From the NCBI RefSeq assembly GCF_001908185.1, contig NZ_LGHM01000043.1, positions 37,959-101,958 on the forward strand: DNA of 64,000 nucleotides, given 5' to 3'. The stretch is from Bradyrhizobium sp. AS23.2. Its GTDB lineage: Bacteria > Pseudomonadota > Alphaproteobacteria > Rhizobiales > Xanthobacteraceae. Position 1 is the stretch's first letter. Every line of letters begins with the position of its first letter. The translations under genes were made by a program, and so were the position numbers. This document shows positions 56,956 through 64,000 of this stretch, one piece after another. Under the pieces are notes generated by a model. That model saw only the letters and a list, made by a program, of their open reading frames with translations. It searched no databases and was not told the DNA's origin.

Positions 56956-57486
56956 TCACACAATGCCAGCGAAACCCAACAGGCCCCCGGCGAGCAGGAG
57001 CCACAACGGATTGATGCGCGAGACGGATGCGATCACTGCAACCAGCGCGGTCAGAAGCAGTGCAGCAATGGTGCGATCGGTCGACTGTGCCAGGATCAGC
57101 GCGCTGGCTGCCATCAATCCGATCGAGAGTGGAACCAGTGCAGCCTGAATCAGGCCAGGCCAGCGCGATTGGCTCGGCCGGTTCAGGAGCCGGCTGATAT
57201 GATAGGCAAGCAGGGCCGTCGGCAGGCACATCGCCAGCGTCGCCGCCAGCGCGCCGGGAATGCCGGCGACGGCATAGCCGATTAACGTGACGATAAGCAC
57301 GTTTGGACCTGGCGAGAGCTGCGCGATCGCATAGGCGTCGGCGAACTGCTTGTCGGTCATCCAGTGATGCACGTCGACCGCGATGCGCTGCATCTCCGGC
57401 ACCGCCGCCGCGGCGCCGCCGACCGCGAACAGCGACATTAGACCAAAGGTGGAGATCAGCACCCATATCGGGTTTTCGCTGTTCAT
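56956..57486 (-). CDS. Chromate transporter (CHR), half 2
   Basis: 176-residue CHR domain with six hydrophobic segments and AIAQLSPGPNVLIVTLIGY. Together with the preceding half-length gene it forms a short-chain (split) CHR pair. CHR proteins can export chromate, but many confer no resistance and may carry sulfate or other anions. The ATG overlaps the previous stop. Confidence 0.87.
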   Translation of the reverse strand: MNSENPIWVLISTFGLMSLFAVGGAAAAVPEMQRIAVDVHHWMTDKQFADAYAIAQLSPGPNVLIVTLIGYAVAGIPGALAATLAMCLPTALLAYHISRLLNRPSQSRWPGLIQAALVPLSIGLMAASALILAQSTDRTIAALLLTALVAVIASVSRINPLWLLLAGGLLGFAGIV

Positions 57487-58100
57487 GCTGCTACCGTCCG
57501 CCGCATCAGGAAGGTGATGCCGATGCTGAGGGGGATCGCGACCAGCAGCACCGCCTGGAGCGGCAGGCGAAGCACACCGATAGCGACGAACACGCCGAAC
57601 ATCAGGATGATCACGACGACATCCATCCGCTTGAGCAGCGGCGTCATCATCCGGAACACCACCGCGATCAGCAGGCCGACCGCCGCACAGGAGATGCCCG
57701 CGAGGATGCGCCGCAGCACCTCCACATCGCCGAACCGGGCGTACATGATCGCGAGCAGCGTCATGATCAGCGTCGGCGGCAGCAGCAGCCCCGTGAACGC
57801 GGCGACGCCACCGGCGATCCCGCGCAGCCGCGAACCAAACACCATCGACAGATTGACGATGTTCGGCCCGGGCAGGAAATGGCAGAGCGCAAAAGTCTCG
57901 TTGAACTCGTCCGCCGTCATCCAGCGGTGCTGGTCGACGATGGCGTGCCGGGCAAACACCAGAACCCCGCCAAAACCGGCCAGCGACATCCGGGCGAAGG
58001 CCAGGAATAGTGCGAGCAGGCCGGGCGGAGGGGCGTGGGCGACGGGGACATCCGGCTCTTGATCCGGCTCTTGGTAGGCCGGCGCTGAATCCGTGGACAT
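57483..58100 (-). CDS. Chromate transporter (CHR), half 1
   Basis: 205 residues, CHR domain with FARMSLAGFGGVLVFARHAI and ALCHFLPGPNIVNLSMVFGS. The N-terminal 25 residues are acidic and Pro-rich, and cytoplasmic. First gene of the pair; divergent from ssrA. In one-chain relatives the two halves are fused with opposite topology. Confidence 0.87.
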   Translation of the reverse strand: MSTDSAPAYQEPDQEPDVPVAHAPPPGLLALFLAFARMSLAGFGGVLVFARHAIVDQHRWMTADEFNETFALCHFLPGPNIVNLSMVFGSRLRGIAGGVAAFTGLLLPPTLIMTLLAIMYARFGDVEVLRRILAGISCAAVGLLIAVVFRMMTPLLKRMDVVVIILMFGVFVAIGVLRLPLQAVLLVAIPLSIGITFLMRRTVAA

Positions 58101-58222
58101 GTCAGGAGCTTAGAACGTCGGCTGCCGCGCGGCCAAGATCATACCGGAGAGCGCCGGAACCTATCCAAAGGAAACCGTGGGATCGCCGCGCGAAACCCCT
58201 GTTTTTTGAAACGTTTGCCCCC

Positions 58223-58228
58223 TATATT
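58223..58228 (+). promoter_or_regulatory. Likely -10 box of ssrA
   Basis: TATATT about 7 bases upstream of the tmRNA acceptor half. The -35 is less clear (CTGTTT at 58199-58204 gives an 18-base spacer). Confidence 0.5.
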
Positions 58229-58231
58229 GGG

Positions 58232-58580
58232 AGTGCCGGTTCGCCGGCTATGGAAATAAACGGTCGTCGCAATAAACCATTCGGACCCGGGGGCGGTACC
58301 CGGCGCCTCCACCAAAGCTCATCGACCGGCGGCTCAGGCCCGCCCGAGGAGCTGAGTTTTGGCGGGGGCGAAATAGGATCGACGAGGGCGTAAAAGGCGT
58401 ACTTTTTCCCGGTATTGTTCCGCCGTTATCGGGCTACTGCAATAGTTGCCAACGACAACTTTGCTCCGGTTGCTCAGGCTGCGTAACGCAGTTTGAAAGA
58501 CCACTTTAAAGTCCTAGCGGGTTAAGCTCCGCTAGGCGGGGTTCGGAGGCACCTGGCAACAGAAGCCTCCACTTGCCTTT
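58232..58580 (+). ncRNA. ssrA: Transfer-messenger RNA, two-piece alphaproteobacterial form
   Basis: Rescues stalled ribosomes by adding a degradation tag. The gene is circularly permuted: the acceptor half comes first and ends CGCCTCCACCA (58304-58314); an intervening loop (58315-58363) is cut out; the coding half starts GGGGGCGAAATAGG (58364). The two ends pair in a 7-bp acceptor stem (GGGGGCG with CGCCTCC). The tag reads ANDNFAPVAQAA-stop at 58448-58486. 3' pseudoknot-like hairpins include CCTAGCGGG/CCCGCTAGG-type pairing and GGAGGC/GCCTCC at 58545-58570. The exact ends are estimates. Confidence 0.94.
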
Positions 58581-58687
58581 TAATTCCTTCCCGGCGGGGA
58601 CTCCTGCTGACCCGTCAGGCGCGGTACTATCGCGGCTTGGCGAGTCGGGCCGACAGGGCCCAGCTCCTGGAATGCAACAGGACCACC

Positions 58688-59212
58688 ATGGCGACCGATC
58701 ATATCCGATACGATGTGCTGGCCCGCGACGCGCTGCGCGGCGTGCTGCGGAAGGTGCTGACCGATGCCGCGTCCCATGGACTGCCGGGCGAACATCACTT
58801 CTTCATCACCTTCGTATCGAAGGCCGAGGGCGTGAAGCTGTCGTCGCGCCTGCTCGCGCAATATCCGGAAGAGATGACGATCATCCTCCAGCATCAGTTC
58901 TGGGATCTGACAGTGCTCGAGGACCGCTTTGAGGTCGGCCTGTCCTTCGGCGGCATTCCGGAGCGGCTGGTGGTGCCGTTCAGCGCCATCAAGAGCTTCC
59001 TCGATCCGTCCGTGAAGTTTGGCCTCCAGTTCGACACCTCCGATGTCGCCGAGGTCTCGCCCGAGGCACTGCCGGCCGCTCCGGCACCGTCGGCCGTAGC
59101 GGTGCCCGCGCCTGCCGCTGAGACGGCGCGAGGCCGCGGAAGAGCCGACCCCGCCGAACCAGGGCGGCGCCGAAGTCGTGCGGCTCGATCGTTTCCGCAA
59201 GAAATGATCTAG
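58688..59212 (+). CDS. sspB: ClpXP adaptor SspB, alphaproteobacterial type; C-terminal frameshift
   Basis: Binds SsrA-tagged proteins and passes them to ClpXP. The substrate-binding beta-barrel is intact (IRYDVLARDALRGVLRKVL, LPGEHHFFITFVSK, IILQHQFWDLTVLEDRFEV, LVVPFSAIKSFLDPSV). The ATG at 58688 follows the family pattern. After about residue 146 the frame becomes Arg-rich; one base less near 59125-59131 would give EAAEEPTPPNQGGAEVVRLD and an RFRKK end with stop at 59205-59207, the tail expected to carry the ClpX-binding motif. Sequencing error or real tail loss are both possible. Directly downstream of ssrA. Confidence 0.88.
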   Translation: MATDHIRYDVLARDALRGVLRKVLTDAASHGLPGEHHFFITFVSKAEGVKLSSRLLAQYPEEMTIILQHQFWDLTVLEDRFEVGLSFGGIPERLVVPFSAIKSFLDPSVKFGLQFDTSDVAEVSPEALPAAPAPSAVAVPAPAAETARGRGRADPAEPGRRRSRAARSFPQEMI

Positions 59213-59296
59213 GTTGGACGCGAGACCGTCGCGCCGGGCCAAACTGCCTATATAGATGAGCACAGGAACAGGCCGTGCGGCGGTTCGCGCGGCAGA

Positions 59297-60748
59297 ATGG
59301 ATGTGCTCATGGCCAAGACTGCGACTGCCCGCTCGAAGACCACCAGCCCCTCGCGCCGCTCCACAACCCGCATCGAGACCGACAGTTTTGGTCCCATCGA
59401 GGTCCCCTCCGATCGCTATTGGGGGGCGCAGACCGAGCGCTCGCGCCAGAATTTCCGCATCGGTACGGATCGCATGCCGATCTCGCTCGTGCATGCGCTC
59501 GGTATCGTCAAGCTCGCCGCAGCACAGTCCAACCGCGAGCTCGGCCTGCTCGATCAGCGTCGCGCCAATGCCATCATCCGCGCCGCGCGCGAGGTGATCG
59601 ACGGCAAGCTGGACGATCATTTTCCACTCGTGGTGTGGCAGACCGGCTCGGGCACGCAGACCAACATGAACCTCAACGAGGTGATCGCCAACCGGGCCAA
59701 TGAGCTGCTCGGCGGCGAGCTCGGCGCCAAGAAGCCGGTGCATCCCAACGACCACGTCAACATGAGCCAGTCGTCGAACGACTCGTTCCCAACCGCAATG
59801 CACATCGCCGCCGCGAGCCGCATGACTGCCGATCTCGTTCCGGCCCTCGGCGAGCTGCTGCGCGCGCTGCGCAAGAAGGAAAAGGAGTTCGCTGGGATCG
59901 TCAAGATCGGCCGCACCCATACCCAGGATGCGACGCCCCTGACGCTCGGCCAGGAATTTTCCGGCTATGCTGCGCAGGTCGAAAGCGGCATCGCCCGCCT
60001 CAAGGTCGCGGTGAAGGATCTCTATCCGCTGGCGCAGGGCGGCACCGCCGTCGGCACCGGCCTCAACTCGAAGCCGCGCTTTGCAAAACTGTTCGCAAAG
60101 CACGTTGCCGGGATTACCAAACTCCCCTTCACCAGCGCCGCCAACAAATTCGAGGCCCTGGCTTCGAACGACGCCTATGTGCTGGCGCACGGCGCCATCA
60201 ATTCGGTCGCGACGGGGCTCTTCAAGATCGCCAATGACATCCGCCTGCTGGGATCTGGCCCGCGCTCGGGCCTGGGCGAATTGATCCTGCCGGAGAACGA
60301 GCCGGGCTCCTCGATCATGCCCGGCAAGGTCAATCCGACGCAGTGCGAGGCGATGACAATGGTGTGCTGCCAGGTGTTCGGCAATCACACCGCGATCACG
60401 GTGGCCGGCAGCCAGGGCCATTTCGAGCTCAACGTCTACAAGCCCGTGCTCGCCTACAACATGCTGCACTCGATCCGCCTGATGGCCGACGCCGCGCGCT
60501 CCTTCACCGAACATTGCGTCAGCGGCATCCGCGCCGACGAAAAGCGCATCAGGGAGCTCATGGAGCGTTCGTTGATGCTGGTGACCGCGCTAGCGCCCAA
60601 AATCGGCTACGACAACGCGGCCAAGGTGGCCAAGACGGCACATGCCAACGGCACCACGCTGAAGGAGGAGGCGCTGCGGCTCGGCTTCGTCTCGGCGGAT
60701 GAATTTGACCGCCTGGTCCGCCCCGAGAAGATGACCAGCCCGGGATAA
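59297..60748 (+). CDS. fumC: Fumarate hydratase, class II
   Basis: TCA-cycle fumarate to malate, oxygen-stable tetramer. 483 residues; active-site regions [40 protein letters not shown] and the signature [13 protein letters not shown] are all present. The Ser/Thr/Arg-rich first 20 residues are an extension; ATG at 59309 (MAKTATARS) is an alternative start. It stands alone in its transcription direction after sspB. Confidence 0.94.
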   Translation: MDVLMAKTATARSKTTSPSRRSTTRIETDSFGPIEVPSDRYWGAQTERSRQNFRIGTDRMPISLVHALGIVKLAAAQSNRELGLLDQRRANAIIRAAREVIDGKLDDHFPLVVWQTGSGTQTNMNLNEVIANRANELLGGELGAKKPVHPNDHVNMSQSSNDSFPTAMHIAAASRMTADLVPALGELLRALRKKEKEFAGIVKIGRTHTQDATPLTLGQEFSGYAAQVESGIARLKVAVKDLYPLAQGGTAVGTGLNSKPRFAKLFAKHVAGITKLPFTSAANKFEALASNDAYVLAHGAINSVATGLFKIANDIRLLGSGPRSGLGELILPENEPGSSIMPGKVNPTQCEAMTMVCCQVFGNHTAITVAGSQGHFELNVYKPVLAYNMLHSIRLMADAARSFTEHCVSGIRADEKRIRELMERSLMLVTALAPKIGYDNAAKVAKTAHANGTTLKEEALRLGFVSADEFDRLVRPEKMTSPG

Positions 60749-61027
60749 AATTCCGAATTCCGACACCCCATCCGTAATGTTACGGAAGCCCCAACTCGCA
60801 AAAATATGCGGCTTTGAGGGCGGGATTTGATTACCGTCAATGTTGCGGCAGGGCGGCGTGTTACGCAGCCCTCTCGCCTCGACAGGGCGAAATTCATCGT
60901 TTGATGGCCCGAGAGGCCGATTGACGAGGACCAGCGAATGGCGATCAAGTCTTGTGGGGCGGAACACGGCACCCTGTTTCTGGAGATTTCATCCTGCCCG
61001 AGGAGGATCGGATGATGGAGACGCGAC

Positions 61028-61216
61028 ATGGGGAACGTCATCAACCTGAATCGTTTCAGGAAGCGCGCCGAGCGGGAAGCCTCGGCGAAGCAGGCGGACG
61101 CCAACCGGGCGAAGTTCGGCCGCACGAAGGCGGAGCGCTCGGCGGAGGAGACGCGCGCGGACAAGGCGAAGGCGCATCTGGACCAGCATCAGATCGATCG
61201 CGAGGATCAGCCATGA
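61028..61216 (+). CDS. DUF4169 family protein
   Basis: 62 residues, MGNVINLNRFRKRAEREASA followed by a charged helix with the KFGRTKAER motif; typical of DUF4169. Function unknown. Overlaps the next gene by four bases (ATGA), an arrangement that suggests these two small proteins work together. Confidence 0.85.
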   Translation: MGNVINLNRFRKRAEREASAKQADANRAKFGRTKAERSAEETRADKAKAHLDQHQIDREDQP

Positions 61217-61464
61217 AGTCGCCCGTCGTGAAGCGTTCGATCGTCGTCGCCGGTCACAAGACCAGCGTCAGCCTGGAAGAGGCGTTCTGGAACGGCATGA
61301 AGGAGATCTCGGGCCTGCGCAACATGACGCTGTCCGAGCTCGTCGGCGAGATCGACGGCGCCCGCCAGCAGGGCAATTTGTCCTCGGCGATCCGTCTCTT
61401 CGTCCTCGACTACTTCAAGAGCCGCGCCATGGCCGTCCAGCCGGAAAAGGTCCCGGCCGAGTAG
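61213..61464 (+). CDS. Ribbon-helix-helix domain protein
   Basis: 83 residues with a ribbon-helix-helix fold: KRSIVVAGHKTSVSLEEAFW (strand and helix A), NMTLSELVGEID (helix B) and SAIRLFVLDYF. RHH proteins bind DNA as dimers; the N-terminal VKRSIVVAG strand would enter the major groove. It may be a regulator, and lies 118 bases before feoA, but no target is shown. Confidence 0.85.
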   Translation: MKSPVVKRSIVVAGHKTSVSLEEAFWNGMKEISGLRNMTLSELVGEIDGARQQGNLSSAIRLFVLDYFKSRAMAVQPEKVPAE

Positions 61465-61500
61465 GCACCGGGGGGCATCTCCCCGACGCGCCCCGGCCGC

Positions 61501-61527
61501 TGCACTTTAAAATTGCTCTAAGGTGCA
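61501..61527. promoter_or_regulatory. 27-bp palindromic operator candidate upstream of feoA
   Basis: TGCACTTTA, nine bases, TAAGGTGCA: nearly perfect dyad (one mismatch) centred 68 bases before the feoA ATG. The TTTA..TAA core resembles iron control boxes (ICE/Irr or Fur-like). In Bradyrhizobium, iron genes are mostly controlled by Irr, which fits. Confidence 0.55.
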
Positions 61528-61581
61528 GATTCGGCGAGCAAGTGCGCTTGACCTCAATGCCCGGCGTTGAAAATACAGGGC

Positions 61582-61857
61582 ATGACCATCACCAATGATA
61601 CGCGTTCGCAGATGCCGCTGGGCCTGGCCCAGCGCGGCTATACCGGCATCATTCAGCACCTTTCCGCCAGGGACGCGGGCTCGGCGCTCTCGGACATCGA
61701 ACTCGAGAGCCGGCTGATCGAGCTCGGCTTCGTCGAGGGCGCCCGGGTCGAGGTCCTGCACGAGGGGCTGGTCGGGCGCGACCCGATCGCCGTCCGCGTC
61801 GACAACATCACGATCGCGGTGCGCCGTCGTGAGGCCATGGCCATCATCGTCGCCTGA
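61582..61857 (+). CDS. feoA: Ferrous iron transport protein A
   Basis: A 91-residue SH3-like FeoA (LSDIELESRLIELGFVEGAR, GRDPIAVRVDNITIAVRRRE). It assists FeoB at the cytoplasmic face. ATG at 61582 is preferred over a TTG at 61567. It is 60 bases before feoB. Confidence 0.92.
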   Translation: MTITNDTRSQMPLGLAQRGYTGIIQHLSARDAGSALSDIELESRLIELGFVEGARVEVLHEGLVGRDPIAVRVDNITIAVRRREAMAIIVA

Positions 61858-61917
61858 CGCGACCGGACGCCTCATCCCAGATCTTTTGCCAGATCTTTTG
61901 CCAGGTCTTTTGATCAC

Positions 61918-63789
61918 ATGGAATTACCCCTGCTGCATCTCGCCCTGGTGGGCACGCCAAACAGCGGCAAGACCTCGCTGTTCAATGCGCTGACCGGCAG
62001 CCGGCAGAAAGTCGCGAACTACCCCGGCGTCACCGTCGAGCGCAAGGAAGGCTTCTTCGTCACCCCGCTCGGCCGCCAGGTCTCGGTGGTCGACCTGCCC
62101 GGCACCTATTCGCTGCGCGGACGCAGCCCGGACGAGGAGATCACCCGCGACTTCGTGCTCGGCAAGGCCTCCGGCGAGAAGGTGCCCGACCTCGTGCTGT
62201 GCGTCGCCGACTCGACCAATCTGCGCCTGACCATCCGCCTGCTGCTCGAACTCAAGCGCACCGGCCGGCCGATGATCCTCGTGCTCAACATGTTCGACAT
62301 CGCCAGCCGCCGCGGCATCAATGTCGACGTGGAGCGGCTCGCCAAGGAGCTCGGCGTGCCCGTGGTCACCTCGATCGCGGTGCGCAAGGGCGGCACCAGT
62401 GACCTTTTGAAGCTGACCGACGAGATTTCGGCCAAGGCGGCCCCCGAGCCGCAGGCGAACAACTGGCGCGCGCTCAGCGTCTCCGAGCTGCGCGCAACCC
62501 AGCGCGAGGCCGACCGCATCATCGCGGACTGCGTCAGCCTGCCGAGCCGTCCCGACACCTGGACTGCGCGGATCGACGCCGTGGTGCTGCATCCTGTCGG
62601 CGGCCTCATCGTGCTCGCGCTGATCCTGTTCGTGATGTTCCAGGCGGTGTTCGCTTGGGCGCAGCCGCTGATGGAGCTGCTGCAATCAAGCTTCGACGCG
62701 CTCGGCGAACTGGTCCACAACACCCTGCCCGCAGGCCTGCTGCAGAGCTTTCTGCAGAACGGCGTGATCTCCGGCGTCGGCAGCGTGATCGTGTTCCTGC
62801 CGCAGATCACCATCATCTTCCTGTTCATCCTGCTGCTGGAAGATTTCGGCTACATGGCGCGCGCCGCGTTCCTGATGGACCGCATCATGGGCGGCGCCGG
62901 GCTGCACGGCCGCGCCTTCATTCCGCTGCTATCGAGCTTTGCCTGCGCCATTCCCGGCATCATGGCGACGCGCGTCATCGACAACAAGCGCGACCGGCTG
63001 ACCACGATCCTGATCGCGCCGCTGATGACCTGCTCGGCGCGCATTCCCGTCTACACGCTGATCATCTCGGCTTTCATTCCGGCCAAGGAGGTCTGGGGCT
63101 TCATCAACCTCCAGGGCCTCGTGATGTTCGGCCTCTACGCGACCGGTATTGTCAGCGCGCTTGGCGTCTCGTTCCTCATAAAATTCTTCATGCTGCGCGA
63201 CTATGCGCCGGCGCCGTTCATGCTGGAGCTGCCGGACTACAAGGTGCCGCGGCTGAAATCGATCGCGATCGGCATCTTCACGCGCGCAAAAATGTTCCTG
63301 CAACGCGCCGGCACCACGATCTTCTCGATGATGGTGCTGATCTGGTTTTTGGCCTCGTTCCCGCAACCGCCCGCGGGAAGCACCGAGCCCGCGATCGACT
63401 TCAGCCTGGCCGCGATCATCGGCAAGGCAATCGAACCCCTGCTCGCCCCTGTCGGCTTCAACTGGCAGATTGCGGTCGCACTGATCCCGGGCATGGCAGC
63501 ACGCGAGGTCGCGGTCGCAGCGCTCGGCACGGTCTACGCGATCGAAGGCGGCAAGGAAGCGGCCGAGCAGATCGGGCAGGTGCTGGCGACGAAGTGGTCG
63601 CTGGCGACCGCGTTGTCGATGCTGGCCTGGTACATCTTCGCCCCGCAATGCGCGTCCACGCTCGCCGTGATCCGACGCGAGACCGGAAGCTGGACCTGGA
63701 TGGCTGTGACCTTCACCTACATGCTGGTGCTGGCTTACGCGGCAAGCCTTCTGACCTACAACGTCGCCGTCGCGCTCGGCGCAGGCTAA
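61918..63789 (+). CDS. feoB: Ferrous iron transport protein B
   Basis: 623 residues: cytoplasmic G-domain with G1 GTPNSGKTS (12-20), G2-region NYPGVTVER, G3 DLPGTYSL (59-66) and G4 NMFD (123-126), a GDI-like helical part, then a membrane domain with two Gate segments. It imports Fe(II) under low oxygen, as in nodules or waterlogged soil. It is shorter than E. coli FeoB (773), as in many alphaproteobacteria. No FeoC gene follows. Confidence 0.95.
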   Translation: MELPLLHLALVGTPNSGKTSLFNALTGSRQKVANYPGVTVERKEGFFVTPLGRQVSVVDLPGTYSLRGRSPDEEITRDFVLGKASGEKVPDLVLCVADSTNLRLTIRLLLELKRTGRPMILVLNMFDIASRRGINVDVERLAKELGVPVVTSIAVRKGGTSDLLKLTDEISAKAAPEPQANNWRALSVSELRATQREADRIIADCVSLPSRPDTWTARIDAVVLHPVGGLIVLALILFVMFQAVFAWAQPLMELLQSSFDALGELVHNTLPAGLLQSFLQNGVISGVGSVIVFLPQITIIFLFILLLEDFGYMARAAFLMDRIMGGAGLHGRAFIPLLSSFACAIPGIMATRVIDNKRDRLTTILIAPLMTCSARIPVYTLIISAFIPAKEVWGFINLQGLVMFGLYATGIVSALGVSFLIKFFMLRDYAPAPFMLELPDYKVPRLKSIAIGIFTRAKMFLQRAGTTIFSMMVLIWFLASFPQPPAGSTEPAIDFSLAAIIGKAIEPLLAPVGFNWQIAVALIPGMAAREVAVAALGTVYAIEGGKEAAEQIGQVLATKWSLATALSMLAWYIFAPQCASTLAVIRRETGSWTWMAVTFTYMLVLAYAASLLTYNVAVALGAG

Positions 63790-63811
63790 CGCCCGCTCGA
63801 AACTAAAACTG

Positions 63812-63836
63812 CGAAAACAACCCCATGCAAAGTAGA
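63812..63836 (+). repeat. 25-bp 3'-flank element, copy 2
   Basis: Identical to the minus-strand sequence at 6902-6926. It starts 23 bases after the feoB stop and reads in the feoB direction. It partly overlaps a hairpin (ACAACCCC / GGGGGTTGT, 63817-63846). Confidence 0.7.
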
Positions 63837-63927
63837 CGGGGGTTGTCGGAACGGTGACCGGTGACTTCCGTGAAGCCATTGGCACGTCGAGTAAAACACC
63901 CGTAGATGGGGTAACGGGCTCCCTGAG

Positions 63928-63995
63928 GCCTTCAACCAAGCCGCGCTAGCTACGGCGCTGTTTGATGCGCGCGTCGCGCGGCTTGGTTGGAAGGC
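63928..63995. repeat. Long inverted repeat at the window edge
   Basis: Arms GCCTTCAACCAAGCCGCGC (63928-63946) and GCGCGGCTTGGTTGGAAGGC (63976-63995) pair over 19 bases with one bulge around a 29-base loop. It lies downstream of feoB; a repeat or transcript-end structure, function unknown. The remainder of the last 200 bases shows no gene. Confidence 0.6.
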
Positions 63996-64000
63996 AAGCG

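Overview
The window is GC-rich and densely packed, with gene content, codon use and intergenic repeats typical of Bradyrhizobium or a close Bradyrhizobiaceae relative (alphaproteobacteria). Pointers are the circularly permuted two-piece tmRNA, the run miaA/serB - degP - DUF2065 - hflC - hflK - folA - GNAT - thyA, the abundant Bug/TctC binding proteins, DUF3551 and DUF4169 proteins, and several families of palindromic rhizobial intergenic repeats. It reads as ordinary chromosome with small accessory scars; I see no intact phage, insertion sequence, CRISPR array, tRNA or rRNA.

Layout. 1-3.2 kb: glycogen synthesis (glgC, glgA) and a SemiSWEET sugar transporter. 3.4-6.4 kb: a tandem pair of exported DUF1254/DUF1214 proteins. 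6.5-9.9 kb: a collapsed integrase remnant, a LigB-type dioxygenase and a type-B carboxylesterase that has lost its nucleophile serine. 10.1-12.8 kb: an 896-residue Baeyer-Villiger monooxygenase fused to an alpha/beta hydrolase, followed by a strong terminator. 12.9-15.3 kb: small conserved proteins, an RlpA-like lipoprotein and a DUF1501 remnant. 15.4-22.9 kb: malic enzyme, a TctC protein, a large MscS channel, an MBL-fold protein and a DUF3551 protein. 23-28.6 kb: a complete branched-chain-type ABC transporter (livKGFHM) whose last gene overlaps a PPK2 polyphosphate kinase. 28.6-35.1 kb: a Nudix hydrolase, a NitT/TauT-type ABC transporter split by a cupin gene, and a betaine/choline/ergothioneine-type ABC transporter with permease and binding protein fused. 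35.2-37 kb: a membrane sulfatase-fold transferase. 37-38 kb: repeats only.

38-45.2 kb is the branched-chain amino acid cluster, all on the minus strand. A sigma70-like promoter, a 21-codon leader peptide rich in Ile/Leu/Val and a terminator precede ilvB; then come a threonine dehydratase-like gene, ilvN, a methyltransferase, EamA and LysE exporters, and ilvC. This is a textbook attenuation arrangement. ilvC carries a +1 frameshift in a G run. 45.2-53.3 kb: miaA and serB (divergent), degP, DUF2065, hflC/hflK, folA, GNAT, thyA. 53.4-58.1 kb: a tripartite tricarboxylate transporter (tctB, tctA, terminator, tctC) and a split chromate transporter pair. 58.2-60.7 kb: ssrA (tag ANDNFAPVAQAA) directly followed by sspB, the adaptor that delivers SsrA-tagged proteins to ClpXP, then fumC. 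61-63.8 kb: DUF4169 and ribbon-helix-helix proteins, a palindromic operator candidate and feoAB.

Three genes (ilvC, sspB, the DUF1501 remnant) each appear to carry one extra base, so part of the apparent gene damage may be sequencing or assembly error. The most interesting items for follow-up are the BVMO-hydrolase fusion with an altered BVMO fingerprint, the serine-less carboxylesterase, the ilvB attenuator, the ssrA-sspB pairing and a 25-bp element that sits just downstream of two unrelated genes in the same sense orientation.
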